Assembly: GCF_014529535.1 (NCBI RefSeq)
Contig: NW_023503332.1
Coordinates: forward strand, 1-64,000
DNA: 64,000 bases
Direction: 5' to 3'
From: Bradysia coprophila
Taxonomy: Eukaryota > Arthropoda > Insecta > Diptera > Sciaridae
Every line of letters starts with the position of its first letter. Position 1 is the stretch's first letter. Of this stretch, positions 1 through 12,180 are shown piece by piece. The notes beneath the pieces are model-generated. The model ran no database searches and had not been told where the DNA came from. It worked only from the letters and a program-made list of their open reading frames with translations. The translations under genes were made by a program, and so were the position numbers.

Positions 1-330
1 TTCAACCCTTACTTTGACCCAACCCGAATTTCCATTTCGGAGTTGACCCGAACCTGACCGAACCGGAGAGCTTCAATATAAATTAGGGCGGTTCGGAAGT
101 TAACCCGAAATTTTTAGCTCTCTTTAGTGCTACAATTTTCGGTGTTGATAACTGCGGGTCGGAAAAAAGAAGTCAGGTTCGGTGATTTGACCCGAGAACG
201 AATAATTCTGGTTCGGGTTCAATGTTCGGGTTGAACCCGAAGTCTTCACGCTCCGGTTCGGGTCAAAGACCGGGTCAGGATTCATAACCTGAAATCTGGA
301 TTCAGGTCAACCCGAACCGTTTGCCCGAAG
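1..330. repeat. GACCCGAAC/GGGTTCGGGTC-rich repeat, cut by window start
   Basis: The sequence is dominated by short variants of GACCCGAACC and its complement, with both orientations present. The same low-complexity language makes up the element at 44838-45395, which is a complete foldback with an 8-bp target duplication. This stretch is therefore probably the end, or a diverged copy, of the same family. The left boundary lies outside the window, so the terminal repeat cannot be seen. Confidence 0.7.
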
Positions 331-619
331 CCCCCCATTATGCTCTTTTCAAACCTAAAACCAATTTTTTTGTTACCTTAAAAATATTGATAGATCCTCG
401 TACATTTTGGAATATGTCAACACTTTTTCAATGCCATGGGTGTCAATTTTCAAACCATTTTTCACGATTGTCTTTTCATCTTAAAGACTGCATTGCCGAT
501 TGAAAATTAAGTCGTTCAAATTGAATTGATTTATCAATTTAAACAAAAAATTAATTTTTGCACTCGCAATATCTTCAAATCAATTCGCCATTCTATGATG
601 TGAACAATTTTATTTCCAG

Positions 620-768
620 AACATTCCAGAGTCATTTTTCACGGAAAGGGCATTGAAACAGCAACAATCCGAAAAAGAAATTGTGTCGGCACCATTGACA
701 TCATAAAACCGGTAATGGTGAAAGTTCGCCTATCATTACGCCCACCAGAAAAGAAGGATTTTGGATAA
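620..768 (+). CDS. Orphan terminal exon of an unidentified gene
   Basis: After a good acceptor (TATTTCCAG, ending at 619) an open frame of 48 codons runs to TAA at 766-768. It reads V-I-F-H-G-K-G-I-E-T near its start and ends P-P-E-K-K-D-F-G. Composition and codon use look protein-like, rich in Lys/Arg and Val/Ile, but I do not recognise the family. No upstream exon can be assigned inside the window; the preceding 300 bases are repeat and AT-rich sequence. It could be the last exon of a gene starting beyond the left edge, or a stranded fragment. Confidence 0.35.
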
Positions 769-1026
769 ATGTAATAGAAAACTGATCGAATTTGTCCTTT
801 GAATCAAATAATTGAATTTCTATTCAGTTCAATTCGGACGTATTGATATGTAAGTATATTTCGGTCCGACAAATCGTTTTTTTGATACAAACAGTTCGTG
901 GGTCCGGTGTAATATTCAATTTTCATTCAAGGATAAAAAAGTTGAAAAGTAGAGTTTTTGATTGAATTTTGTTGATCCGAGGCGAAGGCGAGAACAATAA
1001 ACACACGAAAACGATACTTTTCATTT

Positions 1027-1898
1027 TAGCCCCGTACGAAGTACAAAGGGGCTTATGGATTACGATGCCGTGTGTAATTGATGGAATTCGAAGCAGAGGT
1101 AAGGGCAAAGTGTTTGCCTATGTTCATAGATGACGAATCTGCAATAAAAATTTTGTCTGTCCGTCTGTCCGTCTGTCACGTCGATATCTGAGTAAATCAA
1201 ATCCGATTTCAAAAATTCTTTTTTCCTGAAAGATAGTCGAAATAGTGAGGCTAAGTTCGAAGATGGGCATATCGGTCGGCCCTTCGTGAGTTAGGCCACC
1301 TAAGTGATTTAAGGTCTTTTGGTGATATTTATGGCAAAATAAACGATGGAAATGTCAATGACACGGCAAATGATAGGTATTGTCAATACCAATCCAGGAA
1401 AAAAAAGTTTTTTAAAATCGGTGAGTGGACCGTGAGTTAGGGCTTAGAAGTGAAATGCTACTAGGGCCCTATGTGTATTTTACATATAACTCGAGCAAAT
1501 TCATCCGTTTTTCGTAATTTTGTTTCATTTGGAAGGTAATCAAAGGCCGAATAGAATGTAGTTGAAAAAAAAAATTAAATTTGGATCCTCGGACTGAGGC
1601 CGATACTAGGTCCTATGTGTATTTATACTCAATAAATTAAAATTTTAGGGCGATTTGAAATTTTTGTTTCATTGAAAGGAACGTCGTACGGGGCTTCGTA
1701 ATTGCGCTATGCGCAATTTCTAAGATGTACACATTACATAACAATTTTACTTTAACTACTTTAACCGGCGCAATAGGCTTACGGTCAAAGTAGGGTGACA
1801 GACGCACTAGGGTCACGTACGCAATAGATATACGGGTTTGTACGGGGCTCAGTCGCAGCAAAATGCTCCGACTGTTCTGATGGTCGTTTTATCCCGAG
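1027..1898 (+). repeat. Family A repeat, copy 1 (AGCCCCGTAC ends)
   Basis: It starts TTTTAGCCCCGTACGAAGTAC and ends with ACGGGGCTCAGTCGCAGC followed by CTCCGACTGTTCTGATGG. Both ends therefore carry the AGCCCCGTAC motif in inverted orientation. Inside are a GTCTGTCC run, an inner ACGTCGTACGGGGCTTC near 1681, and only one to two units of the 145-bp core that is expanded in the copies at 9.3 and 32.3 kb. There is no coding capacity. It is probably a non-autonomous DNA element; the superfamily is unknown. Confidence 0.8.
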
Positions 1899-2167
1899 TT
1901 ATGTAAAATACTATTACATGCTGAGGGCGTCGAAAGGAAGTGCTTGAAACATACCTGAAACCGGACCTGTTTGTTCGGACCAGAAATTGAAAATCAGGTT
2001 TCAGTGTACGATTCGTAGTATTGATGTGGATTGGATGATAATGTTTGAATTGAAATTGTTGAATCTCTTAATTACTTTCTGATAGAATTCTTTTCTGCGT
2101 CTCGAATACATGCATTGCGCCGAGGTCCCCGTACTATTTATTCGAATAAATTATTTCTAAATTTCAG

Positions 2168-3190
2168 AGCGAAAAATGCCAGCGCTGATTCAAAAGACCC
2201 AGGCGTTCATTGTGTGTCGTATAAAGTAAATGCTCCAGTGTAAATCGTTTCGGAATTTTCGAGTTTTCTTAAATTTTTTGTTTGTCTGTTTACCATAGAA
2301 AAAATCAGATCTTGTTGAAATAATGGAAGCGAAAAAGGTTCCAGGTCACCTAATTCTACGGCGGTCGAAATGGACGAAATCGGAAAAGGATGATCAACAT
2401 CCGAATGTTCCAAAGTTTGTCGTGGAATGCATTGGCATAATTGAAAATGAGGAGAATCTAGTTACCAATGGAATTTACCGAGCGTCTGGGAAGAAGGAAA
2501 GCATCGATAAAATTAAGAAAAAAGTGAGGACACAAAACGTTTTGATTCATCGCTGTTGAGACGTATAAATTGAATTCTAAATTGCCTAGATGAACGAGAC
2601 GAAGCCAAAGAAAGGTTCCAAATATTCCATACTGAAGGATGAAGATGTGCACACCATAACGGGCTCACTGAAACAGTTCTTCCGTGAAATGAAAACGGAT
2701 TCATTCCAATCGATATATTCCGCAATCTTCCGAACAATTTAGGTAAGCTCAACCATCCAAACACTATATTCATCAAACCTCTGTTATATTACCGGTAAAT
2801 GCTTGCAATCCGTTTAGAACCGAAGAGAGTGTGAAAACAATTGGAAAGGAAATAAATGGAATAGCAATCGATTCACGGATGACGCTGAAATATCTGCTGC
2901 GTCATTTAGTCAAGTATGCGATCCGAACTGCAACATATCGATTTCCGATCAATCGAAATAAATTCCCAAAATAAATTTTTCAATCAAAATGTTTCAGAGT
3001 GGATGCTAACAGTAAAGAGAATCTGATGAATGCATCGAATTTGTCGATTGTGTGGGGTGCCTGTCTGTTCACATCATCCGTAACATTCAACGACACTTTT
3101 GAAACCAGTGACCTTATCCGGAAAAATACGTTAATCAAAGTATTAATTCAACGATTCGATGATATTTTTCCGAATGACAGCGGTCGATGA
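2168..3190 (+). CDS. Rho GTPase-activating protein (RhoGAP domain), one frame break
   Basis: A RhoGAP domain is spread over about five exons (near 2168-2238, 2299-2526, 2590-2742, 2830-2917 and 2999-3190). Landmarks are V-P-K-F-V-V-E-C with N-G-I-Y-R-A-S-G (arginine-finger region), D-V-H-T-I-T-G-S-L-K-Q-F-F-R-E, M-T-L-K-Y-L-L-R-H-L-V and N-L-M-N-A-S-N-L-S-I-V-W-G. Such proteins stimulate GTP hydrolysis by Rho/Rac/Cdc42. The subfamily is unclear: parts resemble ARHGAP15/27, other parts GRAF. The stop at 3188-3190 follows a normal C-terminus. In the third exon, after R-E-M-K-T near 2697, the homologous reading continues in another frame as F-I-P-I-D-I-F-R-N-L-P. This fits a one-base loss, from either decay or an assembly error. 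The true 5' exons are not identified. Confidence 0.8.
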
Positions 3191-3388
3191 TTTTTTATTT
3201 TGCTTTTTTTCTCTTTTGCGGGCCAAGAGTAATCTACCTATGCACATATTTATATACATAGCGTGTGTATCCTGCGTACAGCATTAACTATAAATTAAAC
3301 AAAGAAATGTGATATTTTGTATTTAAAATGAAGAAGAAAAAAGAAAGAATTTTTATGATTGCCACCCATTAATTAATTTAGATTTTCA

Positions 3389-3394
3389 ATAAAA
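3389..3394 (+). terminator. Polyadenylation signal after the RhoGAP gene
   Basis: AATAAA lies about 200 bases past the RhoGAP stop, in AT-rich sequence. Position and motif fit a 3' end signal; there is no transcript evidence. Confidence 0.4.
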
Positions 3395-3464
3395 TTTAAT
3401 CTAAGAAGAAATGAACACGCTTTTCATTCGGTGCATTGTTATCTACTATAGTCCTTCTTTTGAG

Positions 3465-3560
3465 AAACGATTTCAAGAAATTCGCAAAAATTCAAGAAAA
3501 GCGAGAAAATCGAGAAATTCAAAAATTCAATTCAATTTCATTCATTTCCACGAAAAACTT
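3465..3560. repeat. AAATTC-rich simple repeat
   Basis: Short A-rich units around AAGAAATTC and GAGAAATTC recur irregularly. The same language returns at 5395-5560 and 17455-17690. Confidence 0.5.
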
Positions 3561-3959
3561 CTTACATTAAACACACAGCGTAGCTCCAGTATGCGTTACA
3601 ATTTTAAGGAGCTACAACAGTTTAACATAAAATCAAATTAATAAAGTTGATATAAATCTAGACAACAAGGACAGCTAGCAAGGCGAAAAGTACCATGAGG
3701 TGATGGTTGTATCTTAAATCTTCATATTAAATTCTTAAACAGATAGAAATGATATTTGCTCTTTATTCGATCGTGATTTTCGTTTACAGCTGATTTAATT
3801 TAATTACGAATCGAGTCGCGTCAGTAAATACGCTTTCAATGAACGACAAAAATTGATTGAGGGTAAGTGAATTTCTGATCGTTGGCGGAAGGCCATTATT
3901 TTAGCAGGCAATAATAAAGCAGGCAACGTTTACCATAGTTCGACGAAATCTTAGGTTTC

Positions 3960-4916
3960 TTCAGCAAGTATGAATACCTTGTTTGGTAGCAATTAAGATT
4001 TGTCCGAGAACTGCAGCGAGTGATGTTTCAGATCATTGATGCAACAAAAAACGTATTCGTACATTCGCTGTACCGTTAATACATTCGGAAATTGCTCGCT
4101 AAAAAGACGCTCAGATGGGTATCTCAATGGCAATCGGTGGGTGGCTTTTAGCGCTCTCTTGTGCAAACCGTGAAGCCTTTCAATCAATGACTTTTTGGCA
4201 GAACCCCACACGCCAACACAATACGTCAAATGGCAATGAACAGTAGAAAAGTATATCAGGCGGAGGATCTTTTTAGGCAAGAAACGAAGACGCTTAAGTA
4301 CTCCAATTCGCTTGGACACAATCGAACACAAATTGGAAATGTGCTCGTCCCAACTCACAAACTGATCAAGAGTCAAGCCGAGACATTTGACCGAGGAAAA
4401 AACATTAATCTCAACGCCGTTAAAGGTTAAAACTGGCTGACCGTCAACCTTCACATGAGGCTTCCGAAAGTGAACCAGCTTCGTCTTATTCAGGTTGAGA
4501 GTAAGCTTGTTCAAACGGAAATACTCAGCAACAACCGCAAGTCTTCGGATAGATCGGAAACGTTTTGAGCGACGACTGCAGAAGAGACGAACATATTCGT
4601 ATCGTCGGCAAATCCGAAGGGAGTGGAATGGATCGGCAGCTTGAAAAAACGTTAATGAACACTACAAAAAGCAAAGTGACAGGACGCCACCTTGCGGAAC
4701 ACCGATCGTCACATCAACCAACGGACTAGTGACTCCATTACACACCGTGCACTGCTTTCTATCGGTCAGATAGCTTCTGATCAAATCGTGTGCAACACCC
4801 TCACCCCAGCACGCTTCTAACTTGATGAGAAGCAGCTTGTGGACAACTGTGTCAAACGCTTTGGACAGGTCTATAAACAGTCCAGAGACCACCTTCTTAT
4901 CATCAACACTCTAGTA
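3960..4916 (-). mobile_element. Non-LTR retrotransposon (LINE) reverse transcriptase, 5'-truncated
   Basis: Read on the minus strand, 4892-4662 gives F-I-D-L-S-K-A-F-D and G-V-P-Q-G-G. Near 4600 the catalytic box reads F-A-D-D-T-N. 4514-3993 gives N-L-N-K-T-K-L-V followed by the thumb region with Y-C-V-G-V-W-G. The order fits the second half of a LINE reverse transcriptase of the Jockey/CR1-like group. The endonuclease and fingers are missing and the frame is broken between the two open stretches, so the copy is dead. A plus-strand fragment of the same family lies at 37555-37765. Confidence 0.85.
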
Positions 4917-4989
4917 ATTAATATATTTTTATTCTGGAATATTTTTCCACCAAATCTTTTACTTAATTCGATCTATTTCACTTTTAATA

Positions 4990-5245
4990 AAAATCGGATT
5001 TACAGATAATACAATTCATTCAAATTTTTGGATGGCGGAATTGTACCTAAAATTGAAGCAACATTCCCGCGTTGAATTGCGATTCCTAACCGTTGGAAAA
5101 GGTAGCTTGTTGCACGTTTTTCCTTTGTAACTTCTGTAATTTTGCTGCCGATTTCTCTCAATAATTTAAGACCAAGTTTTCCGATAACACCTGTGGTTTC
5201 TGATGCCACTGGCACGAAGATGAATTGCTCTCTTAAATTATTGTA
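4990..5245 (-). mobile_element. Fragment of a second LINE, C-terminal region of ORF2
   Basis: The minus frame reads F-I-F-V-P-V-A-S-E-T-T-G-V, then R-A-T-S-Y-L-F-Q-R-L-G-I-A-I-Q-R-G-N, and ends soon after. This resembles the conserved tail found after the reverse transcriptase in several animal non-LTR elements (recalled from family knowledge, not searched). It lies upstream of the adjacent reverse transcriptase in transcription order, so it belongs to another copy or a rearranged one. Confidence 0.45.
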
Positions 5246-5394
5246 TTTTTCAATTTTGAGGTTGGGAAGTTAGGAAGAAAATATTAGCGTTGCCTTTGAG
5301 TGTAATTTTCGAAGTTTTTTACCTTCTCATTACAAGCCAATCACGTTGAAAGTAATTTACATTATAAATATTCATCCCGTAAACTTCATAAAAA

Positions 5395-5560
5395 AATAGA
5401 GAAATTTTAAGAATTTCGAGAAATTTCTAGAATTTTGAGAAATTTCAAGAAATTTAAGAAATTTCAAGAAATTTGAGAAATTTCAAGAAATTTGAGAAAT
5501 TTCAAGAAATTTGAGAAATTTCAAGAAATTCGATAAATTTGAGAAAAAATTCTCAAAAGA
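5395..5560. repeat. GAAATTTCAAGAAATTT simple satellite
   Basis: A roughly 19-base unit (AAATTTCAAGAAATTTGAG) is repeated about eight times with few changes. It is the cleanest of the three AAATTC-type arrays in the window. Confidence 0.8.
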
Positions 5561-6640
5561 AGGTCCTGGTTGTGTGAGTAGCGGGAAAATGTGATATTGA
5601 GGTTCTACTGCCAAATTTTACTAAGCACGAATTCCACATCGCCGGCTTTATGCCCATACATGTGGGTTCTTACGCTTATCATTTTGACCATTACGACAGT
5701 GTAACCATGTGAGTTTTCATCTCCACAGTGTTCCAAGGACATGCCAGGTGATTTTTATTATGAATGGTATTAAATACTCTGGTATTTTGGTACACCAAAT
5801 TTTCTATTGCTATTCTTGGTTCGTCGGACGAAAATTAGCTTCAACTCTTTAAGTGCACTCAACAGATGGAACATTTTTAAAAAAACATTTTCCCAATATC
5901 AAAAAAAAATGGGAAAATGTAAGAAAAATTAAGAAAGAAATTTGTGGAAATGATTTTCCAAAAATGGTCACTGCATTGAGTGCATTTTAAGAGTACAAGT
6001 TAATTTTCGTTTATCCGAAGCACCCAAAGCAAAGTACTAAAAATAGCCCCTTCTTCAACTCATGCACGTTTTTAAAGCATAAAAATGGTTGAGCAATTTC
6101 GCACAGTTATCATGTATCTCAACTAACGACCAAAATTTATTTTATCATTTTGGTTTCCCTCGACATTTTGCCTATCTTTGGCGTTTGGTTTTATTTCTTT
6201 CTTACTTTCAATTCATGCTACGATTGTGTTTCTATGTGTTTCGCTTTTATTTCTATTCTGTTTCACTTTTTCCCAACTTTTCTTTAGTCCAATTTCAGAA
6301 AAAGTGGTTCCGTTGCCCGGCAGTTTTTGACTTTTTTGTGATCGCGCATGTTCTTTGTGGTGAAAAAGTATGGAACTAACTTCGTTTAAATTTAATTTGA
6401 ATTGGAAAATGGATTTCCAGTCGGATAGTAAACACCTTCACCTGGCCTTAAAAGTAAAAATTAAAGTGAAACATCTCCAGAAGATCCGATTTTTTCCAAT
6501 AAACTTTTTTTTACTATAAAGGAGTATCCAATACTCCGTCAATTTTAATGAATGTGACACTTATGACAGATTTGGAAGGGTATAAGTAAACTTTGTCTAA
6601 TTCCGCCCGGCGGAGCATGCACCGTTTTGTGGTTCTCAAG
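5561..6640. other. No gene seen
   Basis: This is AT-rich sequence with only short open frames that lack codon structure or recognisable motifs. I see no element ends. Confidence 0.5.
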
Positions 6641-6645
6641 AGTTT

Positions 6646-8395
6646 TAGCCTCGTACGAAATACAAAGGGGCTTATAAGATTACGATGCCGTGTGTAATTG
6701 ATGGAATTCGAAGCAGACGGTAAGGGCAAAGTGTTTGCCTATGTTCATAGATAGCGAATCCGCAATAAAAATTTTGTCTGTCCGTCTGTCCGTCACGTCG
6801 ATATCTTAAGTAAATCAAATCCGATTTCAATTTTTTTATTCACTGAAAGGTAGTTGAAGTAGTGAGGCTAAGTTCGAAGACGGGCATATTCGGGTCGGCC
6901 CCTCGTGAGTTAGGGCCACCTAAGTGTTTTAAGGTCTTTGGGGATATTTACGGCAAAATAAACGATGGAAATGTGAAACAGCATACGATAGGTATTGTCG
7001 ATACCAATTCAGGAAAAAAAAAGTTTTTTTTAATTTGATTTGATTTGAAACATTTTATTTATCAAAAGATTACAGAATTTACAAAACCAAGTAATCAGAC
7101 TGATAAAATCATTACGGTGCCAACATCGATTAACTGTGATGTAGCACGAAGAAGCAAACCGGAAGTGGAAGCAACCCAGTCGACCCGTCAAAATTGCAAT
7201 CCACCTTATGCTTGTAGTACGAATGAATTGTGTGTCATGAGTTGCTGCAACGACGAGAATAGCCAGTAACGATCCTTCATCGTGAGGAGGACTTCACCCT
7301 GGAACGAAAAATCTCACGAGAATCACTGGTTCTAAAAACGTCTGTAAATCTTTCAAATTCTCTACATGCCTCAGCAATCGGCTCATGATAGCCATAAAGC
7401 GTTCTATGGCGTGGAGGACGAAAAACATTAAAGTGACGCAAACCGTATGGGTGGTCAGGGATATGACGATACGATTCAAATATCGTAGTCAACTTCGGCG
7501 AGTTCACTCTGGCCTTCAGCACATCATACAAGAAAAACACACGCGCGTTCCTCCTCCTAGTGGACAGCCGCTCAAGACACAAAACCTCCGACGCTCGTCA
7601 TACGGGGGAAGCTCATAGTTCCGATTTCTCCTTACCGAGTGCCTTAGAGCATACAAAACAAACCTCTTCTGTACAGACTCAATGGTGTCGCTGAGCTCAA
7701 CACCAGAAGGAGACCAGACCACGGAAGCGTATTCAAGATGAGACCTGACATGCGCATTATATAGACTCGTCAAACATTTCACATCCTTGAAATCAGAACA
7801 TATTCTCTTTAAGAAACCCAGCATAGAATATGCCTTCGCAACTTTCACGCTAATGTGAGGCTTAAAGGTCAGCTGGGAATCCAGCAACACACCAAGATCG
7901 GTCATCTCGGACACCCTCGTCAGAACAACATCACCAACTGAGTAGTCAAAAGCCACTGGGTTCTTAATCCGATAAAATGACATAACCTTACACTTGGAAA
8001 CATTAATAGTCATAAGATTGCTAAGGCACCAATTCGCAAAAGCATCAATGTCACTCTGAAGGTCAACAGCGTCGGATAGACCATTGACGACGTGATAAAG
8101 CTTAAGATCGTCGGCAAACAGTCCACAGTCAGCTCTTATGAGAACATTCGTAACTCGTAACTCGTTAAATCGGGTGAGTGGACCGTGAGTTAGGGCCTTA
8201 GAAGTGAAATTTCATCCATGTTTCCCAATTTTTGTTTCATTTGAACGGTTATCGAACACCGAATAGAATGTTGTTGAAAAAATTGTTAAAATTGGGTCAT
8301 TGGACTAAGGCCGCTACTAGGGCCCTATGTGTATCTTGCTCTTGCATATAGCTCGAGTAAATTTCATCCGTTTTTCCTAATTTTTGTTGTGTGCG
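6646..8395 (+). repeat. Family A repeat, copy 2, split by a LINE
   Basis: The left part, 6646-7030, matches the start of copy 1 (AGCCTCGTACGAAATAC, the GTCTGTCC run and the text up to the A-rich AAAAAAGTTTTTTT). The right part, 8165-8395, picks up with CGGGTGAGTGGACCGTGAGTTAGGGC and two core units, then fades out without the usual right end. The LINE at 7031-8164 sits between the halves. Confidence 0.8.
7031..8164 (-). mobile_element. LINE inserted into family A copy 2 (Jockey-like)
   Basis: The minus strand shows L-F-A-D-D-L-K-L-Y near 8100, then N-V-S-K-C-K-V-M-S-F, then the conserved thumb phrase Y-A-S-V-V-W-S-P. The ORF reaches a stop at 7277. One frame change lies near 7560, between the two overlapping open stretches, and the 5' half of the element is missing. 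Its 3' end abuts a short ATTTG/ATTTG tail at about 7031-7055, as in LINEs with simple-repeat tails. It inserted after family A copy 2. Confidence 0.85.
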
Positions 8396-9320
8396 ATGAA
8401 ACTTTGCGAGGCAATTTATAAACTGTCCCTATGTCACGAATAGGTCGAAATTAGTTTCTGGTCCAAAATCCAGATACGAACTTCAGAAAATACACTCCAA
8501 GCTGTATTCCAAGGGCTGGCAGTAATGTAATGACAGCGGATAAAAATCGATCTTACCTTCCGAATGTAACATATTATAACCTTCAATATGACTATAGGAA
8601 AACAAAAATGTAACGCAGAACACACAATGAGTGCAGTTTGATTGTACGAGGTGCTCTCGAATTAAAAACCATATAGAGAAATCGTTTTGATTTCTTTGCG
8701 ATGAGGAAGTCAGTCAAAACCATTAATATCGATTAATAAAAAACAAAATCGACAAACAAAAAACAAACAAACAAACAAACATTTCCATGTTTAGCCTTCG
8801 TTCAAATTCAATCGTTTTTGTGGTATATACCTAACACTTGGTCAATCTAACGTTTTTTATTGGCCCTGTGAATTTTATGATGGTTGTATATCAACTTTAA
8901 ATTGGATTAAAAGTGAAACTATTTAGAGAAGCACGGGTACGATGTATAATACAAATAGCTACAGAGTACCCTTCGAGCTTATTAAGAAAATTGAAATATT
9001 TATCGATGAATTTGACCGTGAACTTCAACTTGGTTCGTTTTTTTTTCTCTTCTATTTTAAACCATCATCAGAACGAAAATAAATTTAACAAACAACCCTG
9101 AAATGTTGAACGACGATGATAGTGTCGTACAAAATTGGTTCGCATAACAAAAATGTTAGCATTGTTATTGGAACAGCAAGCAACAGCAGAAGTGAAGGAA
9201 ATGTAAATCTGAAGTTCATGAGTTCAATTTCAGCGACGGATGGTCACTTGGTCAATGAAAAAAAAAACTATCTGCAGAAGAATGTCTCTGGGTCAGACGT
9301 GATCGTTCCGCAAGGCTGAT
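8396..9320. other. No gene seen; short CAAA microsatellite
   Basis: The only structured part is the AAACAAACAAAC run near 8755-8780. Open frames here are short and lack recognisable motifs. Confidence 0.5.
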
Positions 9321-9324
9321 CGAA

Positions 9325-11090
9325 TAGTTTTAAAAAAACGAGCCATCAGAACAGTCGGAGCGTTTGCTGCGACTGAGCCCCGTACAAACCCGTATATCTA
9401 TTGCGTACGTGACCCTAGTGCGTCTGTCACCCTACTTTGACCGTAAGCCTATGCGCCGGTTAAAGTAGTTAAAGTAAAATTATTATGGAATGTGTACATC
9501 TTAGAAATTGCGCATAGCGCAATTACGAAGCCCCGTACGACGTTCCTTTCAAATAAAACAAAAATTTCAAATAGCCCTAAAATTTTAATTTATTGAGTAT
9601 AAATACACATAGGGCCTAGTATCGGCCTCAGTCCGAGGATCCAAATTTTTTTTTTCAACTACATTCTATTCGGCCTTTGATTACCTTCCAAATGAAACAA
9701 AAATTACGAAAAACGGATGAAATTTGCTCGAGTTATATGTAAAATACACATAGGGCCCTAGTAGCGGCCTTAGTCCGAGGACCCAATTTTTTTTTCTTTT
9801 TTCAACAACATTCTATTCGGTGTTCGATTATCTTTCAAATGAAACAAAAATTACGAAAAACAAATGAAATTTGCTCGAGTTATATGTAAAATACACATAG
9901 GGCCCTAGTAGCGGCCTTAGTCCGAGGACCCAAATTTAATTTTTTTTCAACAACATTCTATTCGGCCTTTGATTACCTTTCAAATGAAACAAAAATTACG
10001 AAAAACGGATGAAATTTGCTCGAGTTATATGTAAAATACACATAGGGCCCTAGTAGCGGCCTTAGTCCGAGGACCCAAATTTAATTTTTTTTCAGCAACA
10101 TTCTATTCGGCCTTTGATTACCTTCCAAATGAAACAAAAATTACGAAAAACGGATGAAATTTGCTCGAGTTATATGTAAAATACACATAGGGCCCTAGTA
10201 GCGGCCTTAGTCCAAGGACCCAAATTTTTTTTTTTTTCAACAACATTCTATTCGGTGTTCGATTATCTTTCAAATGAAACAAAAATTACGAAAAACAAAT
10301 GAAATTTACTCGAGTTGTATGTAAAATACGCATAGGGCCCTAGTAGCGGCCTTAGTCCGAGGACCCAAATTTAATTTTTTTTCAACAACATTCTATTCGG
10401 CCTTTGATTACCTTCCAAATGAAACAAAAATTACGAAAAACGGATGAAATTTGCTCGAGTTATATGTAAAATACACATAGGGCCCTAGTAGCGGCCTTAG
10501 TCCGAGGACCCAAATTTAATTTTTTTTCAACAACATTCTATTCGGCCTTTGATTACCTTTCAAATGAAACAAAAATTACGAAAAACGGATGAAATTTGCT
10601 CGAGTTATATGTAAAATACACATAGGGCTCTAGTAGCTTTTCACTTCTAAGGCCCTAACTCACGGTCCACTCACCCGATTTAAAAAAAAAAAAATTCCTG
10701 GATTGGTATTGACAATACCTATCATTTGCCGTGTCATTTACATTTCCATCGTTTATCTTGCCATAAATATCACCAAAAGACCTTAAATCACTTAGGTGGC
10801 CCTAACTCACGAAGGGCCGACCCGAATATGCCCATCTTCGAACTTAGCCTCACTATTTTGACTATCTTTCAGGGAAATTTTTTTTTTTTGAAATCGGATT
10901 TGATTTACTCAAGATATCGACGTGACGGACAGACGGACAGACGGACAGACGGCCCAAATTTTTATTGCGGATTCGTCATCTATAAACATAGGCAAACACT
11001 TTGCCCTTACCGTCTGCTTCGAATTCCATCAATTACACACGGCATCGTAATCCTATAAGCCCCTTCGTACTTCGTACGGGGCTAATGATA
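9325..11090 (-). repeat. Family A repeat, copy 3, with an eight-step 145-bp array
   Basis: The element runs in reverse, from ACGAGCCATCAGAACAGTCG at the left to CTTCGTACGGGGCTAA at the right. Between 9600 and 10630 the landmark ACACATAGGG recurs at 9604, about 9745, 9893, 10038, 10183, 10328, 10473 and 10618, an almost constant 145-base step. Each unit contains TTCTATTCGG, AATGAAACAAAAATTACG and GCTCGAGTTATATGT. The units are nearly identical, which implies recent tandem expansion or homogenisation. Confidence 0.9.
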
Positions 11091-11513
11091 AATTTGGCTT
11101 TAAAACAAACTGTCTATCTGCCATATTTTCCGAGATATTGGTCACATAACTTAATATCTTAAAACGCTCATAGCTCCGAAATTATTGACTTTTATGATAA
11201 TTCCTTCAAATTAGTTTCTTAGATTTACATCTTGACATACAGTGAAAGTGCAACCAGATCCACCGAGTAATTCAAAAGTTTCACCGTAACAAAGCTTTAA
11301 AAAAAGGTTGCTAAAAACCAAAGTAGATGTTGTTCGAAATTTTAGAAACTTTGTTCTTCTAAGATCGGCACGGTTACAAATTGCTACTACGGTGGTATGG
11401 CTATGGCAATAAACCGTAATTCTACCTGACTACACCGTCTACGAGAATTAAACTCTTCATATTGAGCTTGTTGCCCGTTCAACGTTCATGTTATTTCTGA
11501 CCCATCGATATAA

Positions 11514-11693
11514 TATAGGGTAGATTGGTACACACACAGAATATTTCAAAATCTTAATCTTTTCTTCCTTTTTGAATGTACCCTTTAATGTCCCTTCGAT
11601 TTATTTTGATTAAAAATTGTTGTCGTTGTGTGTGATATAATTCCAAATTTTCGTTCTTCGTGTGTACCAATTACCAATCTACCCTATATCGAT
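11514..11693. mobile_element. Palindromic MITE, TA-flanked
   Basis: GGGTAGATTGGTACACACA at the left pairs with GTGTACCAATTACCAATCTACCC at the right. The core is about 130 bases and TA stands outside both ends. There is no open frame. The TA flanks would suit a Tc1/mariner-type MITE, but TA is too short to prove this. Confidence 0.55.
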
Positions 11694-11814
11694 TTTCTGA
11701 CCTTATTCCGTACAAAACCGCTGTATTTATATCCTCTGACTAGACTTATTGGTTGTTTTTAATTGAACGATGAACGAGGGAAAACACTCATGGAATATCG
11801 CACAGATATAGTGC

Positions 11815-11990
11815 AGAGCTAATGTCATATATAAACGAATCACATGTACGGCGGCATGAAAGTTCGATACGAACGCCATCTCTACCCTTCCTTTTTTTAT
11901 TCGTATGACAAGTTCCCTAAGACAAAAAATGGAATAGAGACTAGGGCCATCTGTTTTGAGAAAGCGATAACCATTTTAAAGAAGGTGTCA
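11815..11990. repeat. Dispersed repeat related to 15363-15578
   Basis: The text CATATATAAACGAATCACATG followed by GGCATGAAAGTTCGATACG and ACGCCATCTC is matched in reverse complement at 15490-15560. It is one arm of a MITE family whose fuller copy is at 15.4 kb. Confidence 0.6.
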
Positions 11991-12180
11991 TTAGCATCGA
12001 ATTTATGAGAAACGCCGCGCGTCTGAATGACATCACCTTCACACTATATCTTCCTTGGTAAAATCTATCAATTTCAAAACATACGAAACTTTGAAATTTA
12101 AGTTTGTCTCACTGCAATCTACCGCTTTCAATCCAATAAAACCATAAGTTTCTCCAAACAAAAATTTATTGAACATTTTT

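Noticed and set aside
6089-6379. 96-codon frame rich in Phe and Tyr
   Set aside because: Reading of T-rich sequence; no splice context, homology or codon bias.
7045-7269. Plus-strand 74-codon frame
   Set aside because: It lies on the non-coding strand of the LINE's 3' region, with no supporting motif.
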